Positions 48,395-58,372 of a stretch of DNA of 64,000 bases are shown here, piece by piece. The DNA is from Plantago ovata. Lineage: Eukaryota; Streptophyta; Magnoliopsida; Lamiales; Plantaginaceae. The position numbers and the translations under genes are program-made. Positions within the stretch are counted from its first letter, which is position 1; every line of letters starts with the position of its first letter. The stretch lies in contig CM051455.1 in the NCBI GenBank assembly GCA_028274465.1, positions 134,884,096-134,948,095 on the forward strand, in the 5' to 3' direction. Below the pieces are notes generated by a model. It saw nothing but the letters and a program-made list of their open reading frames with translations, did not search any database and was not told the origin of the DNA.

Positions 48395-48599
48395 GGTTGG
48401 TGGTTTGCAGGTATTTGGATAATTAGATTTGGATATGTAGGAGAGTATATAGCTTCCTGTGATTGGAAGAGTCAGGCTTGCTGAGCATTGTTAGTTGTTA
48501 CCGCAGAAAAGAAAAAGATAAGGAGAAACCCAATTTTACATTTTAATTTTAATTAGAAATACTTATTTTTATTCAGAATAATATTGAGTTAGTCTCGTT

Positions 48600-48730
48600 A
48601 TTTTCATCTGAAAATTGATGAAAATAAATTCAGTTCAGATCAGTTCAGTTCAATTTATTTTGTACTACAAATAAGTTCAGTTCATATCCATTCAGTTCAG
48701 TTCAGATCATTTCAGATCGATACTTTTTCA
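48600..48730. repeat. Degenerate AGTTC/GAACT repeat
   Basis: Many overlapping CAGTTCAGATC and AGTTCAGTTC units occur here. The word is related to the GAACT stretch near 3965-4090. Confidence 0.7.
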
Positions 48731-48872
48731 GAGAGCCTTACTTAGCTGATGTTTGGAACTGAATTTTGATTTTGTAATACGCTTCAAAATTATCATTTTA
48801 AAATAAAAAATTCAGTTCCAAACACTCCGTTGGGACTTAGCACCGTTTGGGACATACAATTTTATACTCTAC

Positions 48873-49115
48873 TTTAGTGTTGACAGTATGATTTTTTTTC
48901 AGTCAACAACTTTCAACTTTGACTCATGATTACTCTTAAACTATAATGATAAATCGTTTAAATAAAATTATATTATGAAAATATAGAACGAATAAATTTT
49001 CGTAATATAATTTTGTTACATACTTTTTTATTATAATTTAAAAGTAATTGAGAGTCAATTTGAAAGCTGTCGATAGGAAAAAGTTAAAATGTGACACTTC
49101 TGAAACGAAGGAGTA
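48873..49115. mobile_element. Stowaway-like MITE
   Basis: The left end TACTCTACTTTAGTGTTGAC and the right end (reverse complement TACTCCTTCGTTTCAGAAGT) form imperfect terminal inverted repeats with TA at the borders. Inner arms also pair (tcaacaactttcaactttgactc / gagtcaatttgaaagctgtcga, and ttatattatgaaaata / tttcgtaatataa). No open frame is present. Confidence 0.65.
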
Positions 49116-49310
49116 TTTTTGTACCCGCTATCAAACTCGGGACACAGGAAAAGCCGAATTGCGAAGTATCCTTACACCGAGTCGACCGGAATAAGTTTAT
49201 GGCATTATTTTCTTCTTCGAAAGCCCCAAACTCGTTATTAAACTTGAGGGGGTAAAATGAATTTCGCGAAACTCACATTACCATATCATCAATTATCCCA
49301 AAGATAAATA
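49116..49310 (-). other. Possible tRNA-related repeat fragment and RH22 upstream region
   Basis: Read on the minus strand, GGTCGACTCGGTGTAAGG and, some 40 nt on, CCCGAGTTTGATAGCGGG are weak A- and B-box look-alikes. No tail or duplication was found. Confidence 0.25.
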
Positions 49311-49329
49311 AATAAATAAAATGTGAGAA

Positions 49330-49910
49330 GAAGAAGAAGAAATTGAATAGACAATTTTATCTCCAGCCTCTCCGTCTCTGCCTGCAACGCCGCCGCCCAT
49401 CTCCGCCGTGTTGAGCTCCTCTCTCTTCCCTTATCTTCCAGGTACTTGTCTAGTTTCGTCCTCATAGAAGTACAATCAATGTTTCTCACCTTATTTGTGC
49501 AATTATCAATACTACAATACTTGTTAAATTAGAGTTTGCTTTATGCTTAGTTTTATGGCTAATGGCTTCATTTGATTATCAATACTACAATACTTGTTAA
49601 ATTAGAGTTTGCTTTATGCTTAGTTTTATGGCTAATGGCTTCATTTGATTATCAATACTACAATTCTCAGTTCGTTACTTTATAGCCTTACACATCCTTT
49701 TTAGTTTTAGTTTTCTCTTGCAGTGTTGTTATGTAGTTTTTATTGCTTCATTTTTCTCAATATTTGGTAGTTATGTTTTCTGAATTTTAGGTCAATTCAT
49801 TACAACTACCACATAATAGGGGTAATAGTGTTACATAGATTCATACTTGTTATTCTGATTTATAGAAATAGGCTGATATTGAATTATTTATTTATTTATT
49901 TTTACTGCAG
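49330..49910 (+). other. RH22 5' UTR exon and leader intron
   Basis: A CT-rich leader ends CTTCCAG|GTACTTG at 49441/49442 and a good acceptor TTTACTGCAG ends at 49910. The intron contains a 73-bp tandem duplication (separate entry). Confidence 0.55.
49502..49664. repeat. Tandem duplication, 73-bp unit, 2.2 copies, in RH22 leader intron
   Basis: attatcaatactacaata starts at 49502, 49575 and 49648 with a period of exactly 73. The first two units are identical by eye, so the duplication is recent. Confidence 0.95.
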
Positions 49911-49944
49911 AGTGTTCCTATTTACAAATAGGTCTTCTTCTACC

Positions 49945-49962
49945 ATGAGTGGAGTATTTTAG
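49945..49962 (+). promoter_or_regulatory. Upstream ORF in RH22 leader
   Basis: ATGAGTGGAGTATTTTAG encodes five residues and a stop, about 80 bases upstream of the RH22 ATG in the second leader exon. It could lower translation of RH22 if the leader intron model is right. Confidence 0.4.
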
Positions 49963-50043
49963 AACCATACACAAGAATACCTACTGCATTGATCTAAGCC
50001 CGGAGTTAAAAAACCCAGCATTCGTCTTGTTACCAATAACAGA

Positions 50044-53000
50044 ATGCTTATGCAGCGTTCTATTTCGATACTAAATACATACAGAGCATGTTCATTTTCC
50101 AAGTTTTCTTCTCCTTTTCTAAACAACCGCTCCTCACTATTACTCACTTTCTCCACCCCCAACAACTATCGAGTCAAGAGCCACAAAATCCGAGCCTTTG
50201 GAGCATCCGCATTGCCCACCAGTAGAGATAGAAGTGATTCTGACACGTTCCTGGCAGATGATAGTGTTTCATGGACTTCTCTTGGGGTCTCCGAAGCCCT
50301 TTCGCAGGCCCTGTCTAATGTTGGCCTACATCGACCATCTTTATTACAGGTGCTTGATTTCTTTATTTTTTCACATTTTACCTTCAGCTACTTTTCCAGG
50401 TGCCTGAAAAATGATTGTGATGTCATGGTTTAATTGTTGATCGTGTGATAATTGTCTAATCTATGTGGTATATCATTTTATATGCATTATGTCATCACAT
50501 ATCCCCCTCACTATAGTTTTCAGGCTTGATTCTTGTAATTTTGAGTTTTGGACAAGATGGTTTGTTAGGGGAGAGGCTTTATCCAACTAGATATTACATT
50601 TGACGAATTCACATGGTATACAGGCTTTGTAATATCACTGTTGAATTCGGTATCCTTACGCTGTCAGTTACAGAGTTTACATGGTCAATATCCTACATGT
50701 TTGTAGCTTGTTCATATGCATGTGTGTAGTATGATTTTTAGTCCCTATATGGTTACTGGGTGGTATAGAAGAAAATGTAATTTGAGCCTAAGAAGGAGGA
50801 ACTGTTAGAGCTAACCGTTTTATTTCATGGATTATAACTATGTCAAAACTGGTGATCTCTTTCCTTTTGTTTTTACCGTTTGCAGTGTAACAATTCAGAC
50901 ATACAGTTTCATGGTTTTGTGTTGAATATAATGTTGTTATTGTGATCCTCGTGTATAATCTTAACAAACTATTTCCAGCACATACAGTTTGTTGCTTACT
51001 CGTAAATTGCAATTCAGGCAGCATCCATACCTGCCATTTTTGCAGGATCTGATGTGGTGGTTGCCGCAGAGACGGGAAGTGGCAAGACACACGGATACTT
51101 AGTTCCCATCATTCAAAAATTATGCAGCGAGATGGATGCCTTGGGAACTGATGACAAAGCACCGAACAAGCTTCGCCATGTATCTCTTGTGCTCTGCCCA
51201 AATGTCATGCTTTGCGAGCAAGTGGTTCGCATGGCTAACTCTCTTCATAATCATGATGGTGAACCCATTCTCAGATCTGTTGCCATCTGTGGCCGTCAGG
51301 TATAGCTCTACCTTTTAATCCTGGATATTGGATTTCTTCTGTTTTCTTCCTTTTTTCCCTTTCTGTAAAGTAGAAATCTTTGTTACTTGAATTTTGCGAA
51401 TCTTCTCATGGTGGCTATGTTTGATGCAGGGCTTGGCAGTTAAAGAACCGGATGTCATAGTATCAACCCCAGTTGCATTTCTGAACTACCTATATGCAAT
51501 TGACCAGGATAGACACACACGTGCTGATTTCATACGCTGTGTCAAATATGTGGTAATTTTCACTCAATGACCAAGTGATATGTTTTGGCTTCTTTATTTT
51601 TCGAAATGTACTGGATCAGTTTTGATATGCCACAGATTTTTCTTAGGTTTTTGATGAAGCAGACCTACTACTCTGTGGCAGCTTTCAGAACCAAGTGACC
51701 CGACTTATAAACATGCTTCGCTTCGATGAGAAGCAGCTTTCTCGATGGAATAATGAAAAAATTGAGCCTCAAGATGTGGAAGCCATCGGAACAGAAGATC
51801 AGGATGACATGGGAGCAGATGGCTTTCTAGGGGAAGATGAAGATGTCGATGACAGTTCCGCAATTGTTGACTTGGAAACCGGATCTGAGGTTAAAAACAA
51901 GAGAGATTGGAAAGACTGGAGGAGGGTGAGAAAAGTATACGAGCGCAGTAAGCAGTACATTTTTGTTGCAGCTACTCTTCCCTTGAATGGGAAGAGAACT
52001 GCTGGAGGTCTTCTAAAACGGATGTTTCCAGATGCTGATTGGGTTAGTGGAAATTATCTCCATTGCCAAAATCCAAGGTTCTTCCTTTTCAACATCATTC
52101 AAGTGATTTGATTTTCCCAATTTTTCTCTGTTTCTTAGTTATATGACCTAAGTCATTATTTCAAGTTATTGCCCAGAAGTCTTATTTATTCGATTTTGGT
52201 CTTTGTGCTGCTTCTGTGCTTTCTCAGGTTGGAGCAGAAGTGGGTCGAAGTCACCACAGATACGCAAGTGGATGCTCTTATACATGCCGTTAACTATAGA
52301 CTTCAACAAAATAGAAACTCCGATTGTGGAATAGTTCGGACCATGGTGTTTGTAAACACTGTTGAGGCTGCTGAAGCTGTTGCCAAGATCTTGACAGGAG
52401 CTGGGATCGAATGTTTGCGGTACCATAGTGATGTATCTTTGGAGGAGCGGACAGACAATATAGCTGCTTTCCAGGAAAACGGTGGAGTTTTTGTGTGCAC
52501 TGATGCTGCTGCTCGTGGACTGGATGTTCCGAATGTTTCACATGTTATCCAGGTAACAACTTTGTAATGTTCAGAGGTGGCTTGATCAAAGATATGGGAA
52601 AAATGAGTGCCCATTTTCTTAATGTTATCATTTTTAAACCTGATATTCTGTTTTCATGTCCTGTAAGGCGGAATTTGCAAGTTCTGCTGTAGACTTTTTG
52701 CATAGAGTTGGTCGGACAGCCAGGGCTGGGCAACTCGGGCTTGTTACAAGCCTTTTCAAAGCATCAAATCGTGATCTTGTTGCTGCCGTTCGTCGAGCTG
52801 AGGACCAGGGTTTACCTGTGGTAAGCATTTGATCTGCATTATTCTATAGCCAAAATTGTTCTTTTAATCATGCCTTGTGCATGTTGTCTAGGAAATAAAT
52901 TTAGGCTGTACCCCATTTTAATTTGCCACTGCATCTTGTATAAACTGCACACAATCAAAATGTAGTGTTTGTCTTTGATTTCTTGAATATCTATACATGT

Positions 53001-53542
53001 ATGTACCTATGCATGGGCGGTGTATTCTTTGGATTTAGTACTTCAGTAAGCTTCGTCACGAAGAGCTAGATAAGGCTTGATATTTAGCACAAATTTTTAT
53101 GGCTGCAGGAGAAGGCATTTAGCAGAAAGAGAAGTTTCAGGAATAAGCTTAAAAAAGGTACTGTCTTCTTGCTCTTAAGTTTTTGTGACAGTGTGATTTT
53201 TCCTTCTGTTAGAATTTCTGTTCATTCCATCTCAAAAGTAATGGTGATTGTGTGAGTTATTACAACCCCGCAACACCCTGTTCTGGCCAACACCCCGTTT
53301 GTGCCATAACAAACATGAATTCCTATTGTGAGGCTAATTTTGTGGGTGGGTTGTTGGGGGTCATCTGTGGAATTGTATACTCTGCAAGTTTCACAATTTT
53401 TTGTCTTCTTCAACCGAGGTGGATGGGCCTATCGTATGGTAAAATTATGGCCGTGGCACTAATTCAAGCATACATTCTTCTCTTAGCAGGTCTCAGCCGA
53501 CAAGAAGAATCATCACCACATCGACTACAAGTTCCAGCATAG
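50044..53542 (+). CDS. RH22: DEAD-box ATP-dependent RNA helicase 22, plastid
   Basis: RH22 is a chloroplast DEAD-box helicase needed for 50S ribosomal subunit assembly. Eight coding exons join in frame: 50044-50349, 51018-51299, 51430-51552, 51647-52077, 52228-52552, 52668-52820, 53109-53157 and 53490-53542. They total 1722 bp, or 573 residues, near the usual ~580. The Ser/Arg/Asn-rich N-terminus looks like a transit peptide. Motifs in order: Ia-region Q motif area HRPSLLQAASIPA; motif I AAETGSGKT; motif II VFDEADLLL; motif III AAT; TMVFVNTVEAAEAVAKIL; motif V CTDAAARGLD; motif VI HRVGRTARAG. The acidic insert between motifs II and III (EDQDDMGADGFLGEDEDVDD) is an RH22 trait. An alternative acceptor seven bases into the last exon (exon start 53497) would give a different tail and stop at 53549. 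Confidence 0.95.
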
Positions 53543-53719
53543 TTACTAGTTTACATGGTGATGATTACCATGAGTTGTGAGCTATGATGTGACTTTACAC
53601 GCCGGCTTCTGCTGCTACTGTCGACTGGCAATAATGGCTCTGTAGTCTGTAGGATATTAGTATATTCCAAATGTAAGGTTCCGCTTAGGGCGCAAATGTA
53701 AGTCCGAAAGGTTACAGCA

Positions 53720-54340
53720 TGAAGTAGTATGTGTTGCTAGTTCTGAGATTGGTAGCATTTTTTCAGGACTAGAATTTCTGTTAAGGCCTTATCCCTTATG
53801 GGTGGGTGACTTGAGCTAGCCATTACATTTTATTTACTTTTTTGGAAAAGGTACCGATCTATTACTACAACTAAATAACAGTTCATACCATCATAATTCG
53901 AAATTCGTTAGACTTGGCTAAACGATCAAATCATGTTGGCATTATTTATTTTTTAAATTCATTCTTTATAAAAAATCACAAGTGTAGTTCGTTATAATTC
54001 AATTAAATAGAAATCAATCAATTTAATTTTAATTGCGTTATAAGATGCAAAATAGGCAATAGAATAAAGGAGAAAAAAGAGGAGAAACTAATACACTTTA
54101 ATATCCAAACTATTACCCAACTCACATTTTCCTACCCAAAGTATAAAAAATTACACTTTACTATCTAAACTATACAATATATTACAATTTAATATCTAAT
54201 TCAATATTTATTAGTTAGAAAATTACTAAAAATGACAAAAAAATCAGGAAAAATATATATATTACATTGTAAAATGAAATTTATTAAATTAAATTAATTA
54301 TGAAACATTTATACTTATTTCGGTATAATTATTAGTATGC
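53720..54340. other. RH22 3' UTR and AT-rich spacer
   Basis: No coding sequence was recognised. It is strongly AT-rich from 53930 to 54330. Confidence 0.4.
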
Positions 54341-54344
54341 GTTT

Positions 54345-54660
54345 TTAACACACCAACATTTACTCCCACCTACATCTTCCCCACAACACCACCGCTCATT
54401 GACAAGAAACCATAGACGTCGCTCCAACCACCGGTGGCCAACGCGCGCATCGTTGACGACCTTTGCAATGCAAATGGATACTGTGTGTTTGGGGATGTTT
54501 TTTCTGCGGACAAGATGTTTGATGAAATGTCTGATAATAGGGTGCGGTGTAATGCGCTTCCGTATAGTGCTCTGTTTGTTGGAAGTGATTTGGGGAACTA
54601 TGGTGGGAGAGATTGATATAGGAGTTGATAACGCCGCTTCTTGTACTTTAAACAAGTATG
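54345..54660 (+). pseudogene. Internally deleted copy of the PPR gene
   Basis: The sequence follows the intact PPR gene (58440 to about 59115) but with large parts missing. ACACACCAACATTTACTCCC and gctccaaccaccg match the 5' part. Then gtttggggatgttttttctgcggac jumps to the region near 58908. ggaagtgatttggggaactatgg jumps to the region near 59045. At least two internal deletions and several small changes break the frame, so it cannot make a PPR protein. Confidence 0.88.
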
Positions 54661-54809
54661 TATGCTCTCACAAGTAGTACATTATTTGTTCAGAATTTAC
54701 AGAGCCTTAATCATTAGCTAGTTATGGGTCGGATTAGTCATTAGTCATGCCTCTAGAGCCACAAACTGATTCATTTGCTGTAGGGCCAAATTTTCTAGGA
54801 AGAGACTAA

Positions 54810-55940
54810 GAGGTGCTAAAAATAGTTGAAATGCTAGTTAATGCTCCACAAGAGGAAACATTGTCTGTTCTTCCCATTTTTGGCATGGGGGGATTGGAAA
54901 AACCACACTTACTCAACAAGTATTCCACCATGAAAATATACTTGACCAAACAAGTTGTGTTGGAGAAAATACAGAAGCGTTTGGAAGGAAAAAGGTACTT
55001 GCTTGTTTTAGATGACATCTGCAATGAGAATTTGGACGAGTGGGATAATTTTAAGAGTTCATTATTAGGAATTAGTTCACATGGGAAGGGAAGTTGCATT
55101 GTTGTTACCACGAGAAAAGAAAATGTTGCCTTGGGTGTGGAAACACTTCCTGCATATCGGTTGTATGGCTTATCTGAAGATGAATGCTGCCTTACCAAGA
55201 GTAGATGCTCGGGGAAGAATTTGAAGAGATAGGAAGACGCATTACACAAAGATGTAGAGGTATGCCACTGGCAGGAATGGTAATAGGAGGCTTGTTGCAT
55301 GGTAAAAAGTCGAAAGATGAGTGGCTTTCAATCCTGACATAGCATCTTACAGACTTTGGCCAAGATGATAACCCTGTCATGAAGATACTGAGGTTAAGTT
55401 ATGATCGTTTGCCATCATCAGCACTGAAAAAGTGCTTTGCATATTGTTCTGTATTTCCACAAGGTAGAATGATCAAGCGAGTAAATTTAATTGAACTTTG
55501 GATGGCAGAAGGATTTCTGCACGCTGAGCAAGGAATTGAAATGGAGAGTGTGGGAAATAGATTCATCGACTACTTGGTGCAGAATTCTTTACTCCAAGGT
55601 CTGTGGTTAGGAGGCAGTATTGAAAATAGAACAAGTTTCACAATGCATGATCTTGTTAATGATCTTGCATGTTCAGTCTCGGGATCCAGCAACACCGGCC
55701 TGAGGCCTGAGGCATGGTAGATCAAGTGGTATGCAGAAGATTCGCTATCTTCAACTAAAGTCATCTACAAGTGGATCAGAATCATCAGATGATATTCCAC
55801 AAGAACAGGCAATGTATCTCCGTACAGTATTCGTAGATGGCAGTGCCTGTAGACTCCATATCCCAGCATTCAAATGCTTGCATGCTTTGTCTGTAGCTGA
55901 AAGTGATATTATAGAACTACCAAGTTCAATGGGGCAGTAA
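54810..55940 (+). pseudogene. NB-ARC/LRR (CNL-type) resistance-gene relic
   Basis: CNL proteins are intracellular immune receptors. Recognisable parts in order are a P-loop region (FGMGG, then GKTT only in another frame because a G is missing near 54890), EKIQKRLEGKRYLLVLDDI (kinase 2), KGSCIVVTTRKENVA (RNBS-B), EEFEEIGRRITQRCRGMPLA (GLPLA-like), KILRLSYDRLPSSALKKCFA, YCSVFPQGRMIKRVNLIELW (RNBS-D), FTMHDLVNDLACSVSG (MHD region) and the start of an LRR (IPAFKCLHALSVAESDIIEL). The coiled coil and most LRRs are missing. Frames change at least three times and there is an in-frame stop near 55340. It is a dead fragment lying between two PPR-related sequences. Confidence 0.88.
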
Positions 55941-55944
55941 GAGG

Positions 55945-57290
55945 ACAAATTATTAGAGGAAGTAACAGAGAATAGGGTTTGAACTCAAAAAGATGTAAGA
56001 GGACTAAAATGAAAGTTTGCATATTACTAGGCTTTCAACTCAATTTCCTTGTGCCATAGTCCATGTGGAAATAAAATTATTAATATTATTAGTAGTATAC
56101 TAATTATTTCCGCCAAACGAACCTGTATGCTGCGGGTGTCGATGTAAGTAGATTCGCCTCTGTCGGGGCCAGGAAATCTTGAACACTACTAGAAGGTAGT
56201 GAAAAACTCATTGTTCACTGTTCGACGCAATTTTTGAACGCGCATTAATTAATAGATCCAAAAGATACTTTAGAAGAACTCAGAGTAGCTAAGGCGGAAC
56301 TTATGATGATTACAATACTTATCGTCTATGATGCTAAGACACCTACGATAACAGTCTTTAATGGAAATATATATCTACTAGGGTGTCCAATTTGATCACA
56401 TCTATATATACTTATATGTGATATATCCGATACTATCTTTTCATGTCCAAGTATTCTACCAAAGTACATCCCCATAAAAATATGTCGAATATATACCTTG
56501 TGAAAGCTTAAAGCTAAGAGATGCATGTGGACAAAGTACACTTTGATCCTCGATTTGGATTTCGCAATCAAATATAGACATGTATCCTAGTAAAAGATCT
56601 CATGGCACCTCATCAAGGAAAACATGACCATTTTCACCTGTAAAATCCAATGTCTTAAGGAAATGGCTCCATCGAAGACGTGGGCATATATAGCTAGTAC
56701 TGTATCATTAGTCCAATTATTATAAACAGGGTGTTGTTCCAACCAATCAATACGACACCGTATTCAGCCAAAATCCCCAAAACAATCAATCAAACGACAC
56801 AGGATTTACGTGGTTCGGTTCCTCAATGAACCTACATCCACGGGCAAGGCAAAGACCTCTACTAATCAACAAAATTGTTACATATTACAAGCCTGTTCTC
56901 AGCTCTCTGTATCACTCCCTCTGTTTTCTTCTCTATCTCTCGACTGTGTGAAATTGAATGAATAAATACAATGAACTCTCCCTGCTAATCTCTAGTAACC
57001 GCTCCCAACAAGATGAATTATATACACTCGACTAATTGCTGCAACTCTACGCTAATGAATAAGCAGTTGAATTCACAGAACTTGCCAGCTAACTCTCTTG
57101 CCTTGAGCCTTCTAATCTCAGCCGTTGGTTTCTCAGATGAAGCAGCAGCCGTTGATCAGACTAGTAGTATTGCATTCGAGTCCCTGGACTCATGCTAAAT
57201 TTCAACACAGGGCCTTGAGTTTTTCTTATTGTTAATATTAAAAAAAATTAGAATTGATCAATCGAATCAACATTAATATGCTCGCATGAA
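55945..57290. other. Spacer with dispersed-repeat sequence
   Basis: About 56735-57000 contains GGATTTACGTGGTTCGG and CCTACATCCACGGGC, words that recur in dispersed plant retroelement sequences. I treat it as an old element fragment of uncertain class, possibly LTR-related, without visible coding parts. No gene was recognised in the rest. Confidence 0.4.
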
Positions 57291-57299
57291 AAGTCTAGG

Positions 57300-57987
57300 T
57301 ACAGAAAGAAAACTACTGAGACAACAAAAACAATAAAAACTTATAGCAATATATTTAGTTAATATCTAGCTAGTTGGGTACACTCAAGTTCTGCAAAGAG
57401 ACTAGCCAAAATTTAAAAAAAAAAAACAATAGCAGCATAAACGTCTAAATAAAAATTAGTACCATGTAATTAGGAAGGTTGAGGTACATTTGAGCACCCC
57501 ATTTGACCCGAAGGCGTCGAATGTACGTCTTATGTCCTAACTTCAGATTGTTCACAATGTTTTTCCTTTCAATTGTCCGCCACTCTCCGTCAGACATTTC
57601 ACGTTCGAGTTTGTTCAACTGATACGTGGTAAAACTTTCCATCATAGAGGAACGTTCGGTAGCATTCTTTGGATTTGCAAATAGCTCCTGAGGATGTTGC
57701 ACGAAGCCTTCGATCTCAGACGGCGACATGTTGAAACGCGAGATTAATGTAATAAATGTGGGACGACAACAAGCAATCAAAGCAATCAAAATGGTTAGTT
57801 TTAACGGATAGTAGCCGGTAACAATTAGGTTCTCTACAAGGGGTGTAGGTGAACTTTGCAAATCACTGGAAATAACCAAACCACAATCTGTATCAGGATG
57901 GAGAGAGATCATAGATTTGCTTAGTTCTTTCCAAAAATTGTCCAGAGCAAAAATGTACTTTACACATTTTAATTCGCTCAAAATCAA
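57300..57987 (-). pseudogene. F-box/LRR relic, C-terminal part only
   Basis: A minus-strand frame (57445-57987) matches the C-terminal third of the F-box family: NFWKELSKSMISLHPD, SSPTPLVENLIVTGYYPLKL, ACCRPTFITLISRFNMSP, EWRTIERKNIVNNLKLGHKT and RRLRVKWG. F-box and early LRRs are absent. Its 3' flank (GTACACTCAAGTTCTGCAA at about 57379) is shared with the relics near 9230 and 40495. The remaining frame is open over 180 codons, but without an F-box it is probably not functional. Confidence 0.85.
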
Positions 57988-58372
57988 ATCCCTAGGATTA
58001 TAAATTAATAAAGCAATCTAAGAGGGAAAATGTTATAATATTTTATAAGAGGGATAAAATAATAATTTATGAAATTAAGAGGGGTCTAGATGTAGTTTGC
58101 TCTCTTTTTTTAATTTGGTATACTGGGTGATCCCGGTTGACCCGCTATTATTTGCTTATTTGATTTTCGGTTATATGTTTCTCTATTTGTTTTGTTGTTT
58201 GATTTATTCTCTGTTTTGCTCCAGTCCACCGTGTTCAAATGATTCTTGTTGAATGTTGCTTCTCGGTTTGCTGGATAATGTTGCTTCAATCCTAGTTCTA
58301 AGAGTATACTATAAAATTAAATGATAGCACCAACCTGAGCTTATCAGTTCCGTTCCATTCCATTCCATTCGC
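57988..58372. other. PPR gene upstream region
   Basis: AT-rich. A repeated CCATT word (ttccattccattccattcg) sits just before the ATG. No clear TATA box was seen. Confidence 0.4.

Noticed and set aside
53252-53489. Open frame preceding the last RH22 exon
   Set aside because: It is read-through of RH22 intron 7 into exon 8. The frame has no domain and a better splice acceptor explains the end.
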